Assembly: GCA_020252485.1 (NCBI GenBank)
Contig: JADCCX010000024.1
Span: 1 to 64,000 of the forward strand
Direction of reading: 5' to 3'
Source of the DNA: Methylocystis sp.
GTDB taxonomy: Bacteria > Pseudomonadota > Alphaproteobacteria > Rhizobiales > Beijerinckiaceae
DNA length: 64,000 nt
How positions within the stretch are numbered: the stretch's first letter is position 1; every line of letters begins with the position of its first letter. The notes beneath the pieces were generated by a model. The model searched no databases, was not told the origin of the DNA, and saw only the letters and a list, made by a program, of their open reading frames with translations. Position numbers and translations under genes: made by a program. Below are positions 33,099-42,138 of the stretch, piece after piece.

Positions 33099-34606
33099 GA
33101 GCAAGCCGGTTCAAGCATCAGGGGAATGCGCGAGGCAGGGCGCGCTTGCTGCTCGCCGCCCTCCCGCTATGCCTCGCGGCCTGCATTACCGATCCCGCCA
33201 GCACCGAGGCCACGCGGTCGACGCTGCCGGACAAGCAGGAGATCGATCTTCCCCCCGCCCCGCCGCGCACAGCGGAGCTTGACGCCGCGGCGGCGAGGGA
33301 GCACCAGCGGCTGGTGGCGGCCTTCGGCGGGGAATACCGCTCGCCGCAGGCGCAGGCGCTGCTCAATGATGTCATCAACCGGCTGGCCCAGGCGACGGAA
33401 AGACCCGGCGAGCGCTACCGCGTGACGATCCTCAATTCGCCGACCGTCAACGCTTTCGCGCTGCCCAACGGCAACATCTATATCACGCGCGGCCTGCTGG
33501 TGCTGGCGAACGACACCTCCGAGATCGCCTCGGTGCTGGCCCATGAAATGGCGCATGTCATCACGCGCCATGCCACGGACCGGCAGGAGCTGGAGCGGAC
33601 CGCGACCCTCGTCAACCGGGTGCGCGCCGATGTGCTGCGCGATGAGGCGGCCGCCCTCGCGCTCAACACGCAGGGCCGCGTAGCGATTGCGAGCTTCTCC
33701 CGCCAGCAGGAGCTGGAGGCGGATGCGCTCTCGGTGCGGATCATCGCCCGCGCCGGCTATGATCCCTACGGCGCCACGCGCTTTCTGGATTCGCTGGGCC
33801 GCACCACCGCGATTCGCGCCGCGATGCTGGGCGTCAACGCCAATGCGCAGGGCATGGACATCACGGCGACGCATCCTTCCGCGCCCGAGCGCATCCAGCT
33901 CGCCACCCTCGCAGCCCGCCAGATCGGCGCCCCCGGCATGGGAGAGGCGGAACGCAACCGCTATCTTCTCGCCGTCCAGGGCGTCACCGTCGGCGATGAC
34001 GCGGCGCAGGGCTTCGTGCGCGGCGCGGCCTTCAGCCATCCCAAGCTCGGCATCACCTTCACGGCGCCGGAAGGCTTCGTGATCGAGAACAGCCGCGATG
34101 CGGTCGTAGGCTTCTCGCCGGAGGGCGGCCGGGCGATGCGCTTCGACCAGGTCAAGCTTGAACCCGGCCAGAGCCTCGAGGCCTACGTGGCGAGCGGCCT
34201 GATCGACGGGGCGGCCGCGACCGAGGTGCAGGCGCTGACGATCGGCGGCCAGCCGGCTGCCACCAGCACGTCGAAAAGCGAAGGCTGGGGCTACCGGATC
34301 TTTGCCATCCGGAGCGGCGGGCAGACCTACCGGCTGACCTATGCGGCCCGCGAATTGACGCCCGCCATCGATCAGCAATTCCGGCAATCGGCCGAAAGCT
34401 TCCGCCGGCTGCGGCCCCAGGAGGCGGCGCAGCTGAAGCCGCTCCGGATCGCGCTCGTCACCGCAGCGGAAGGCGACAGCGCCGAGACGCTGGCCGAGCG
34501 GATGGTCTCGGACGCACCGAAGACCGAGCGCTTCCGCGTCCTCAACGGCCTGCAGATCAGCGACCGCATCTTCGCCGGCCAGCGCTACAAGGTCATCAGC
34601 GACTGA
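33095..34606 (+). CDS. M48-family metalloprotease lipoprotein
   Basis: A 503-residue protein starting at GTG 33095 overlapping the previous stop. The lipobox LAAC (near residue 30) suggests an outer-membrane or periplasmic lipoprotein. The zinc site HEMAH is near residue 150, with a Glu-bearing QEADALSVR region as third ligand. The C-terminal ~190 residues (VGFSPEGGRAMRFDQVKL onward) form a separate domain ending with IFAGQRYKVIS. It resembles BepA/YfgC-type proteases that police outer-membrane assembly. It is coupled to the SNase-like gene upstream. Confidence 0.88.
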   Translation: MRASRFKHQGNARGRARLLLAALPLCLAACITDPASTEATRSTLPDKQEIDLPPAPPRTAELDAAAAREHQRLVAAFGGEYRSPQAQALLNDVINRLAQATERPGERYRVTILNSPTVNAFALPNGNIYITRGLLVLANDTSEIASVLAHEMAHVITRHATDRQELERTATLVNRVRADVLRDEAAALALNTQGRVAIASFSRQQELEADALSVRIIARAGYDPYGATRFLDSLGRTTAIRAAMLGVNANAQGMDITATHPSAPERIQLATLAARQIGAPGMGEAERNRYLLAVQGVTVGDDAAQGFVRGAAFSHPKLGITFTAPEGFVIENSRDAVVGFSPEGGRAMRFDQVKLEPGQSLEAYVASGLIDGAAATEVQALTIGGQPAATSTSKSEGWGYRIFAIRSGGQTYRLTYAARELTPAIDQQFRQSAESFRRLRPQEAAQLKPLRIALVTAAEGDSAETLAERMVSDAPKTERFRVLNGLQISDRIFAGQRYKVISD

Positions 34607-34648
34607 TCGCGCTTGACCGGCAGCCGCCTGCGGCCTGACATTGCTCCA

Positions 34649-35437
34649 ATGTCTGACTTGCCTGCCCCCGATCTGCCCGCCGTCGCGCTCAGCGGCATCC
34701 GCAAGCGCTTCGGCGCGAATGAGGTTCTCAAGGGCGTCTCGCTGGAGGCGCGGGATGGCGACGTCATCGCCATCATCGGGTCCTCCGGTTCCGGCAAGTC
34801 CACCCTGCTGCGCTGCATCAACATGCTGGAGACGCCGGACGAGGGCGAGGTGCGGGTGGCCGGCGAAGCAATCCTGTTGCGCCCCGCAAAAGGCGGCGGC
34901 CGCGAAGCCGCGGACCGGCGGCAGCTGGACCGCGTCCGCACGACGCTCGGCATGGTGTTCCAGGGATTCAATCTCTGGTCCCATCTGACGGTGCTGGAAA
35001 ACGTTATCGAGGCGCCGGTTTATGTGCAGAAGCGTCCGAAGGCGGAGGTGACCGAAGAGGCGCGGGCCTTGCTCGCCAAGGTCGGCATCGCCGACAAGGC
35101 CGATGCCTATCCCTCGCAGATCTCGGGCGGCCAGCAGCAGCGCGCCGCCATCGCCCGGGCGCTCGCCATGCGGCCGAAGGTGATGCTCTTCGACGAGCCG
35201 ACATCAGCGCTCGATCCCGAGCTTGTCGGCGAGGTGCTGCGCGTCATCCGCGCGCTGGCCGAGGAGGGACGCACCATGCTGCTCGTCACCCACGAGATGG
35301 GCTTCGCGCGGGAGGTCGCCAACCGCGTCATCTTCCTGCATCAGGGGATCGTCGAGGAGGATGGCTCGCCGGCGGCGGTGTTCGGCCAGGCGAAATCCGA
35401 GCGTTGCCGGCAATTCCTCGCCAGCCAATTGAGGTGA
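34649..35437 (+). CDS. Polar amino-acid-type ABC transporter, ATP-binding protein
   Basis: A 262-residue ABC ATPase of the HisP/GlnQ group. Walker A is GSSGSGKST (about residues 49-57), the Q-loop is in [19 protein letters not shown], signature SGGQQQR, Walker [13 protein letters not shown] and switch His in LLVTHEMG. The ATG at 34649 starts [19 protein letters not shown]. It begins a plus-strand run with a flavoprotein-like gene, a binding protein, two permeases and an agmatinase-family enzyme. Confidence 0.93.
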   Translation: MSDLPAPDLPAVALSGIRKRFGANEVLKGVSLEARDGDVIAIIGSSGSGKSTLLRCINMLETPDEGEVRVAGEAILLRPAKGGGREAADRRQLDRVRTTLGMVFQGFNLWSHLTVLENVIEAPVYVQKRPKAEVTEEARALLAKVGIADKADAYPSQISGGQQQRAAIARALAMRPKVMLFDEPTSALDPELVGEVLRVIRALAEEGRTMLLVTHEMGFAREVANRVIFLHQGIVEEDGSPAAVFGQAKSERCRQFLASQLR

Positions 35438-35439
35438 GA

Positions 35440-36060
35440 ATGCAAGCGGCGTCTGATTCGATCACCTCCCTTGCCGAGCTCGAAGCGCTCTATGCGCCGG
35501 TCAATCCGACGGCGATCCTGAAGGAGATCGATCACATCAACGCGGAATACGCCAAGTTCATTGAGGCCGCGCCCTTCGTCATCCTGTCGACGGTGGGACC
35601 GGAGGGGCTCGATTGCTCGCCGCGCGGCGATCCCGCCGGCTTCGTGCGCGTCGCTGATCCGAAGACGCTGCTGATCCCCGACCGCAAGGGCAACAACCGG
35701 GTCGATTCGCTGAGAAACATCGTGCGCGATCCCCGCATCGCGCTCCTCTTCCTCATTCCCGGGATCGGCAACACGATGCGCGTCAACGGCCGCGCCACGC
35801 TGGTGACGGACAAGGCGCTGTGCGGGAGCTTCGCCATGCGCGGCAATCCGCCGCTTAGCGTTATCAGGGTGAGTGTGGAGAGCGCCTATCCGCAATGCCC
35901 GAAGGCGCTGGTGCGCTCGCGCCTCTGGGATGCGTCGATGCAGATCGAACGCTCGGCGCTGCCATCGACAGGCGCCATGATGAAGGCGATCGATCCATCT
36001 TTCGATGCCGCAACCTACGAGGCGGAATATCCCGCCCGGATGGAGCGGACGATTTATTGA
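35440..36060 (+). CDS. Pyridoxamine 5'-phosphate oxidase-like flavin-binding protein
   Basis: A 206-residue split-barrel protein of the PNPOx-like family with FMN-dependent members. Visible signatures are PFVILSTVGPEGLDCSPRGDP (about residues 45-65; quoted in part), LLIPDRKGNNRVDSLRNIV, and LFLIPGIGNTMRVNGRA. It begins two bases after the ABC ATPase stop, so it is in the operon. Its oxidase or reductase substrate is unknown; context suggests a guanidino or amino compound brought in by the transporter. Confidence 0.8.
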   Translation: MQAASDSITSLAELEALYAPVNPTAILKEIDHINAEYAKFIEAAPFVILSTVGPEGLDCSPRGDPAGFVRVADPKTLLIPDRKGNNRVDSLRNIVRDPRIALLFLIPGIGNTMRVNGRATLVTDKALCGSFAMRGNPPLSVIRVSVESAYPQCPKALVRSRLWDASMQIERSALPSTGAMMKAIDPSFDAATYEAEYPARMERTIY

Positions 36061-36151
36061 GCACGCGGGCCCCTTCCCAAACGGCATGAAGCCTGCTTCA
36101 TTCGTTCGCTGGGGGCATTGCCCGGATTCAAGACTGAAGAGGAGAGATACC

Positions 36152-37003
36152 ATGAGATTCGTCAAGCTCGCGCTCGCAGCCGCGACCGCCGTCGGCCTGG
36201 CCTTGACGGCATCGGCCGCCATGGCCCAGCAACGCAAGGTCAAGATCGCCACCGAAGGCGCCTATGCGCCGTGGAACTTCGTCAATTCCGCCGGCAAGCT
36301 CGAAGGCTTCGAGATCGATCTCGCGGCGGATCTCTGCAAGCGCGCCAACCTCGATTGCGAGATCGTGGCGCAGGATTGGGACGGCATCATCCCGTCGCTC
36401 ACGGCGAAGAAATACGACGCCATCATGGCCGGCATGAACATCACGGACAAGCGCCTCGAGGTGATCAGCTTCACCCAGGCTTATGCTTCCGGACCGCATG
36501 GCATGATGGCCGCGAAAGGCGCGAAGTTCGCGTCGGCCATGCCGACTGGCCGGTTCAACCTCACAACCGGCAAGGCTGAAGCCGACAAGGCCATCGAGCA
36601 GATCAAGGCCGCAGTGAAAGGCAAGATCGTTGGCGTTCAGGTGTCGACGACCAATGCCAACTTCGTCAACGAGTATCTGAAGGGCTCGGTGGCCGAAGTG
36701 CGCGAATACAAGACGACCGAGCAGCATGATCTCGATCTCGCCGCCGGCCGCGTCGATTTCGTCTTCGCTGCGCATTCCGCCTTCGCGGCCACCATCGCCT
36801 CGCCGATCGGCAAGGATATGGAGATCGTTGGTCCGGCGCTCAACGGCGGCATCCTCGGCCGCGGCGTCGCCGTCGGCCTGCGCAAGGATGACAATGATCT
36901 GCGCGAAGCCTTCGACAAGGCGATTGCTGCCGCCAAGGCGGACGGCACCATCAAGGCCCTGACGCAGAAGTGGTTCAAGATCGACATGACGCCGCTCTCC
37001 TGA
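36152..37003 (+). CDS. Periplasmic substrate-binding protein, polar amino-acid ABC transporter
   Basis: A 283-residue family 3 solute-binding protein. A signal peptide (MRFVKLALAAATAVGLAL to about residue 28, ending AMA) precedes KVKIATEGAYAPWNF, the fold's typical first strand, LEGFEIDLAADLC, and DAIMAGMNITDKR. It is close to the lysine/arginine/ornithine and histidine-binding group. GAGGAGAG lies before the ATG. It is probably the ligand-recognising part of the transporter; ligand choice between basic amino acids and agmatine-like compounds is open. Confidence 0.92.
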   Translation: MRFVKLALAAATAVGLALTASAAMAQQRKVKIATEGAYAPWNFVNSAGKLEGFEIDLAADLCKRANLDCEIVAQDWDGIIPSLTAKKYDAIMAGMNITDKRLEVISFTQAYASGPHGMMAAKGAKFASAMPTGRFNLTTGKAEADKAIEQIKAAVKGKIVGVQVSTTNANFVNEYLKGSVAEVREYKTTEQHDLDLAAGRVDFVFAAHSAFAATIASPIGKDMEIVGPALNGGILGRGVAVGLRKDDNDLREAFDKAIAAAKADGTIKALTQKWFKIDMTPLS

Positions 37004-37015
37004 TCGGCGCGGGCG

Positions 37016-37786
37016 TTGCAATCGCTCTCGCTGCTCACCTGGGGCACGTCAGGCTGGCTCGATGAACTGACCTTCGCGGCCGGCCTGACATTCCTGATCG
37101 CGCTTGCGGGCTTTGCCCTGGGTGCGCTCTTCGGAGCACTCGCCGCGACGGCCAAGCTCTCCCGCTCGCGGTTCGCGCGCGGGGCAGCCGATGTCTATAC
37201 GACGGTGCTGCGCGGCATTCCGGATCTGCTCGTCATCTACCTGTTCTATTTCGGCGGCAGCGCCGCGCTCTCCTCCATCGCTGGGCTCTTTGGCTACACC
37301 GGCTTTGTCGGCATGCCCGCCTTTGTCACGGCGGCGCTCGCCATCGGCATCGTCAACGGCGCCTATCAGGCTGAGGTGCTGCGCGGCGCCTATCTCGCCA
37401 TCCCCAAGGGCGAGCTTGAGGCCGCCAAGGCCTGCGGCATGTCGGACTGGATCCGCCTGCGCCGCATCATCGTGCCGCAGGTGCTGCGCTTCGCACTGCC
37501 GGGGCTCGGCAATGTCTGGCAGCTGGTGCTGAAGGAAAGCGCGCTCGTCGCCGTGATCGGCCTGACGGTGCATCTGCCCGCGATCGATGTCTTCCAGCTC
37601 TTCACATTGCCTGAGGTGCGCTTCAACGATCTGCTGCGCCAGGCGCATGTCGCCGCCGGATCGACCCGGCTGCCCTTCATCTTCTACCTCACCGCCGGCG
37701 CCTTCTATCTGCTGCTGACGACGCTCTCCTATGCCTTCTTCCAACGCGCCGAAAAGCGGGCGCTGGTGGGTCTCAGGAGAGCCTGA
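37016..37786 (+). CDS. ABC transporter permease (HisQ type)
   Basis: A 256-residue inner-membrane permease with about five helices and the EAA loop GELEAAKACGMSDWIRLRRIIVPQ (quoted in part). The frame starts at TTG 37016, 12 bases after the binding-protein stop; no better start is seen. The stop overlaps the ATG of the second permease. It pairs with that protein to form the channel. Confidence 0.9.
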   Translation: MQSLSLLTWGTSGWLDELTFAAGLTFLIALAGFALGALFGALAATAKLSRSRFARGAADVYTTVLRGIPDLLVIYLFYFGGSAALSSIAGLFGYTGFVGMPAFVTAALAIGIVNGAYQAEVLRGAYLAIPKGELEAAKACGMSDWIRLRRIIVPQVLRFALPGLGNVWQLVLKESALVAVIGLTVHLPAIDVFQLFTLPEVRFNDLLRQAHVAAGSTRLPFIFYLTAGAFYLLLTTLSYAFFQRAEKRALVGLRRA

Positions 37787-38505
37787 TGGACGTGGCGTTT
37801 CTCCGGGAAACCTTTCTGCGGCTGCTGCCCGGAGTGCCGCTGACGCTGCAGCTGGCCTTTCTCTCCGTCAGCATCGGCCTGTTCTTCGCCCTGCTGCTCG
37901 GCTTCGCGATGCGCGCCCGCTTCGCGCCGCTGGCCTGGCTCGCCCATGGCTATGTCTTCGTCTTCCGCGGCACGCCGCTCCTCGTGCAGGTCTTCCTGAT
38001 CTATTATGGTCTTGGCCAGTTCCGGCCCTTCCTGCAGGAGCTCGATCTCTGGTGGTTCTTCCGCAGCCCCTGGTATTGCGTGCTGCTGGCGCTGGCGATG
38101 AACACGGCGGCCTATGGGGCCGAGATCGTGCGCGGCGGCCTGCAATCGGTGCCCGCGCCGCAGGTGGAGGCTGCCCGCGCCTTCGGCATGTCCGGCTTCA
38201 CGCTTTACCGGCGCATCATCGGCCCGCTTGCCCTCCGCCAGGCGCTGCCGGCCTATGGCAACGAGCTGATCCTGATGGTGAAGGCGACGGCGCTCGCCAG
38301 CACGGTGACGCTGATGGAAATCACCGGCATCGCCCACAAGCTGATTTCCGAGACCTTCCGCGCGGTGGAGATTTTCCTCGTCGCCGGTTCGATCTATCTT
38401 TTCCTGAATTTTCTGCTGACCCGCCTCATCGCTTGGGGCGAACGCAAGATTGCGCCCGATCTGGCGCTGGACAAACCCGAATTGAAGACGGCTCTGGTGC
38501 ACTGA
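37786..38505 (+). CDS. ABC transporter permease (HisM type)
   Basis: A 239-residue permease with FLRLLPGVPLTLQLAF at the start, the EAA loop VEAARAFGMSGFTLYRRIIGP and about five helices. Its ATG overlaps the stop of the HisQ-type gene by one base. It ends one base before the agmatinase-family gene, so transporter and enzyme are one unit. Confidence 0.9.
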   Translation: MDVAFLRETFLRLLPGVPLTLQLAFLSVSIGLFFALLLGFAMRARFAPLAWLAHGYVFVFRGTPLLVQVFLIYYGLGQFRPFLQELDLWWFFRSPWYCVLLALAMNTAAYGAEIVRGGLQSVPAPQVEAARAFGMSGFTLYRRIIGPLALRQALPAYGNELILMVKATALASTVTLMEITGIAHKLISETFRAVEIFLVAGSIYLFLNFLLTRLIAWGERKIAPDLALDKPELKTALVH

Positions 38506-38506
38506 A

Positions 38507-39553
38507 ATGGACAAGAAGAAACTCGAGCGGCTGCGCAAGACCTATGGCGGCGCATCGGGCGCGGAGGTCCGCGATCCGGAATTCCGCAAGGTCGTTGATC
38601 TCCTCTTCAACGGTGAGCGCCGCTCCAAGCCTTATGCCGATGTATCGACTTTTCTCGATCTGCCGCTGATGGCCGATGCCGCGGAGCGGGAGGATTTCGG
38701 CGGCCTCGATATCGCCGTCGTCGGCGTGCCGATGGATCTGGGCGTCACCAACCGGGCCGGGTCGCGGCTGGGCCCGCGCGCCGTACGCGCCGTGGAGCGG
38801 ATCGGGCCCTACCATCATGTCCACAAGACCGTCGCGATGGCCCATGTGAAGGCGGCCGATGTGGGCGACGTGCCGTTCCGCTCGCGCTATTCGCTGGAGC
38901 AGAGCCACGCAGATATCGAGGCCTATTTCGGCAAGCTCCACAAAGCGGGCGTGACGCCGGTGAGTGTCGGCGGCGACCATTCGATCACGCTCCCGATCAT
39001 GAAGGCGATCGGCGCGAAGGAGCCGCTGGCGATGGTCCATATCGATGCCCATGCCGACACCAGCGGGCCCTACGAGGGCACGAAATTCCATCACGGCGGG
39101 CCTTTCCGCGAAGCCGTGCTGGCCGGTGTTCTGGACCCGGAGCGCGTGATCCAGATCGGCATCCGCGGCAACGCCGAGTATCTCTGGGAATTCTCCTATG
39201 ATTCCGGCATGACCATCATCCATGCCGAGGAATTCATGCGGATCGGCATCGATGAGACGATCCGGCGGATCAGAAAAATCGTGGGCAAGGCGCCGACCTA
39301 TATCTCCTTCGATGTCGATAGCCTCGACCCCGCCTTCGCGCCCGGCACCGGCACGCCGGAGGCCGGTGGACTCCAGACGCGCGAAGCCATGGAGCTGGTG
39401 CGCGGCTGCGCCGGGCTGAACATCGTCGGCGGGGATGTGGTGGAAGTGGCGCCGATGTACGATGCTACATCCAATACCGCCCAGGCTGCGGCCCAGATGC
39501 TGTTCGAGATCTTCACCGTCGCGGCGATGGCGCGGATCAAGCGCAAGGGTTGA
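38507..39553 (+). CDS. speB: Agmatinase-family ureohydrolase
   Basis: A 348-residue Mn-dependent ureohydrolase that would release urea from agmatine or a related guanidino compound. Metal-binding motifs are GGDHSITLP, HIDAHADTSG and SFDVDSLDPAFAPGTGTPE. NRAGSRLGPRAVR is also typical. Some close relatives act on guanidinobutyrate or guanidinopropionate, so the exact substrate is uncertain and the gene symbol is provisional. It follows the second permease by one base, which suggests that the imported ligand is its substrate. It converges on crtB. Confidence 0.9.
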   Translation: MDKKKLERLRKTYGGASGAEVRDPEFRKVVDLLFNGERRSKPYADVSTFLDLPLMADAAEREDFGGLDIAVVGVPMDLGVTNRAGSRLGPRAVRAVERIGPYHHVHKTVAMAHVKAADVGDVPFRSRYSLEQSHADIEAYFGKLHKAGVTPVSVGGDHSITLPIMKAIGAKEPLAMVHIDAHADTSGPYEGTKFHHGGPFREAVLAGVLDPERVIQIGIRGNAEYLWEFSYDSGMTIIHAEEFMRIGIDETIRRIRKIVGKAPTYISFDVDSLDPAFAPGTGTPEAGGLQTREAMELVRGCAGLNIVGGDVVEVAPMYDATSNTAQAAAQMLFEIFTVAAMARIKRKG

Positions 39554-39577
39554 AACGCTCTGCCGGTTCGCGGCTCC

Positions 39578-40618
39578 TCAGGCCGAGCCGACCGCCCAGG
39601 CTTCCAGCTTTTTCTCTTCAAGCTTGGCGGCGATATCGATCAGACGCCGGACGCGGCCGGGATGGGCTTCCGCCACCGCACGCTTTTGTCCCCGCGCAGG
39701 AACCTGCTGAACCGCATCCACCAGGAAGCGCACTTCTTCCAGCATCCGGTGCGGCTGTCCGCTGACGCCCGAGCCCTGCACCAGAGCCTCGGCGATCAGC
39801 CGCAATTTGCGGCCTGTCGGAATGACGGCGCGGCGGCTGACCGAATCATGCCCGTTGCGCGCGACATCGACACCGATTTCCGAATAGATGAGCCGCGCCG
39901 CATGGATCGCCGGCCGGCAATCGCGCGGCAGAAGCGCAATGCCGTCGCGGGAGCGCCCATAAAGCCGCGCGGCCTCGGCTAGCAGCCTTTCGATGACCGA
40001 GGCGAGGCGGGCGTCAAAGCGCGGCTCGCGCAGCCATTGATCTGGGTTGAGGCCCGCCTCCCGCATCCAGGCTTCCGGCAGGTAGAGCCTGCCGTTTCGG
40101 ACATCCTCGCCCACGTCGCGGGCGATATTGGTGAGCTGCATGGCGACGCCGAGATCACAGGCGCGGGCCAGGGTGGCGGGAGCGCGCTCGCCCATCAGCA
40201 AGGTCATCATCACGCCGACGGCGCCGGCGACGCGGGCGGCATAGGCCCTGACCTCCCCGATCGTCTCATAGCGGCGGCCGGTGGCGTCCCAGACAAAGCC
40301 GTCGAGCAGCGCATCGAGATGGGCGCGCGGCAGCCCGAAACCCTCGACAACGGCCGTAAGGGCCCTGTCGACCGGATCGTCGCCGGGCTCGCCCGCGTAG
40401 ATGGCATTGAGGCGCTGCGACAGGACCGCGATCGCTCCCGCGGCATCGGGGCTGAGGTCCACCGCATCATCGGCCACACGGCAGAACGCATAGAGGGCCG
40501 TGGCGGGCTCCCGCACCTGACGCGGCAGCAGCAGCGAAGCGGCGAAGAACGACTTGGACCCATGCCGAAGCAGATTGCGGCAGGCCGCGAGATCCTGCGG
40601 ATCAATTGTTACGCTCAC
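39578..40618 (-). CDS. crtB: Phytoene synthase
   Basis: Condenses two geranylgeranyl diphosphates to phytoene, the first carotenoid step. The 346-residue squalene/phytoene synthase-fold protein has SKSFFAASLLLP, the first Asp-rich motif CRVADDAVD, MQLTNIARDVGEDVRNGRLYLP with the second Asp-rich motif, and a family-typical C-terminus. Its ATG overlaps the crtI stop by 4 bases. It is last in the PGC minus-strand operon and faces the agmatinase gene with only 24 bases between. Confidence 0.96.
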   Translation of the reverse strand: MSVTIDPQDLAACRNLLRHGSKSFFAASLLLPRQVREPATALYAFCRVADDAVDLSPDAAGAIAVLSQRLNAIYAGEPGDDPVDRALTAVVEGFGLPRAHLDALLDGFVWDATGRRYETIGEVRAYAARVAGAVGVMMTLLMGERAPATLARACDLGVAMQLTNIARDVGEDVRNGRLYLPEAWMREAGLNPDQWLREPRFDARLASVIERLLAEAARLYGRSRDGIALLPRDCRPAIHAARLIYSEIGVDVARNGHDSVSRRAVIPTGRKLRLIAEALVQGSGVSGQPHRMLEEVRFLVDAVQQVPARGQKRAVAEAHPGRVRRLIDIAAKLEEKKLEAWAVGSA

Positions 40619-42138
40619 GCAAAGACCTCCGGATTGGGAACCATTTCGCCGGCGATGCGCGCCGAGGTCAGCACGCCCGGTATGCCGGCTCCGGGATGTG
40701 TTCCGGCGCCCACCATGAAGAGGTTTTCGAGCCAGTGCGATTTGTTCTGCGGGCGGAAATAGGCGCTCTGGCTCAGGATCGGCTCCATGCCGAATCCCGC
40801 ACCATGCGGCGACAGGAAGCGGGATTGGAAATCGAGCGGCGTCATCACCTTCGAGGTGACGATGTCATCCTTGAGGCCGGGCAGAATGGTTTCCATCAGC
40901 CGCGCTTCCACCGCCCGCCGATAGGGTTCCGCCTTGGTCGTCCAGTCAACATCTGCGGCGAGATGCGGCACCGGTGCCAGCACGTAGAAGCTGTCGCAGC
41001 CCTCCGGCGCCAGCGAGGGGTCGGTCGCCGTCGGCCGGTAGAGATACAGGCTGAAATCATCGGCCAGCTTCTTTTTCTGGAAGATGTCCCGCAGCAGCCC
41101 CTCGTAGCGTGGCCCCAGGACGATCGTGTGATGATGCACATCCTCGTAGCGCCGCCTCGTGCCGAAATACCAGATGAAGATGCCGCAGGAGAACGCGGCC
41201 TTCTTCAGCCGCAGCGACATCAGCGGATTGCGGACGCGGCCGGGCAGAAGATTGGCATAGGTCCAGGCGGCATCCGCATTGCAGGCGACAAGATGAGCGG
41301 GCACTTCCTCGCCGGTCGCGAGCTTGACGCCGGTCGCGCGTTTGCCCTCGGCCAGAATGCCGTCCACCCTGGTGTTGTAAAAGATGCGGCCGCCCTGATC
41401 TTCCAGCAGCCGCACCATGCCCTTGATCAAGGCCCCGGTTCCGCCCATGGCGAAATGGACGCCCCAATGGCGTTCGAGATAAGCAACGAGGCCGTAAACG
41501 GCGCTGGCCTTCAGGGGGTTTCCGCCAATGAACAGCGGGTGGAAGGAGAGGGCTATCCGGATCCGCTCATCCTTCACATAGCGCGAGACCATGCCGTGGA
41601 TCGAGCGGATGCCGCCGAGCATCAGGATCTGCGGCACGGCCTTCGCCATGTCCCAGAGCGTGTTGAAAGGCTGGTTGCCGAGTTTCTCGAAGCCGATCGT
41701 GAAGGTGCGCTCGCTCAGCGCCATGAAGCGCTCATAGCCCGCGACATCGCCGGGCGAGAGCCGCTCCACCTCGGCGCGCATGGCGGCCGCGTCGCCCGAG
41801 CAATTCATCACCGAGCCGTCGTTGAAGCGGATCTGGTAGAACGGGTTCATGGCGACGAGCGGCACATCATCCTGCAGCTTCTTCCCGCACAATTCCCAGA
41901 GCTCCTCCAGGAGATAGGGCGCCGTCACGATGGTCGGACCTGCGTCGAAGGTGAAGCCATCCTGCCGGTAGACATTGGCGCGGCCGCCGGCCTGCTCCAG
42001 ATGCTCGAACACAGAGACCTGATAGCCCTTGACGGCGAGGCGGATCGCCATGGCGAGGCCGCCAAAGCCCGCGCCGATGACGATGGCATGCGGCCGCTTG
42101 CTGTCGATCGGCAGCGGAAAACGCAGCGGTGCAGTCAT
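40615..42138 (-). CDS. crtI: Phytoene desaturase
   Basis: FAD-dependent desaturase converting phytoene to neurosporene or lycopene. The 507-residue protein has the dinucleotide motif VIGAGFGGLAMAIRL at its start, RANVYRQDGFTFDAGPT, and a C-terminal GAGTHPGAGIPGVLTSA typical of CrtI. CrtD and CrtN are related but the neighbour crtB and the C-terminus fit CrtI. Overlaps bchO and crtB by 4 bases at each end. Number of desaturations cannot be told. Confidence 0.94.
   Translation of the reverse strand: MTAPLRFPLPIDSKRPHAIVIGAGFGGLAMAIRLAVKGYQVSVFEHLEQAGGRANVYRQDGFTFDAGPTIVTAPYLLEELWELCGKKLQDDVPLVAMNPFYQIRFNDGSVMNCSGDAAAMRAEVERLSPGDVAGYERFMALSERTFTIGFEKLGNQPFNTLWDMAKAVPQILMLGGIRSIHGMVSRYVKDERIRIALSFHPLFIGGNPLKASAVYGLVAYLERHWGVHFAMGGTGALIKGMVRLLEDQGGRIFYNTRVDGILAEGKRATGVKLATGEEVPAHLVACNADAAWTYANLLPGRVRNPLMSLRLKKAAFSCGIFIWYFGTRRRYEDVHHHTIVLGPRYEGLLRDIFQKKKLADDFSLYLYRPTATDPSLAPEGCDSFYVLAPVPHLAADVDWTTKAEPYRRAVEARLMETILPGLKDDIVTSKVMTPLDFQSRFLSPHGAGFGMEPILSQSAYFRPQNKSHWLENLFMVGAGTHPGAGIPGVLTSARIAGEMVPNPEVFA

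Noticed and set aside
33167-34984. A 605-codon minus-strand open frame opposite the M48 protease and ABC ATPase
   Set aside because: Crosses two well-supported plus-strand genes and has no recognisable domain.
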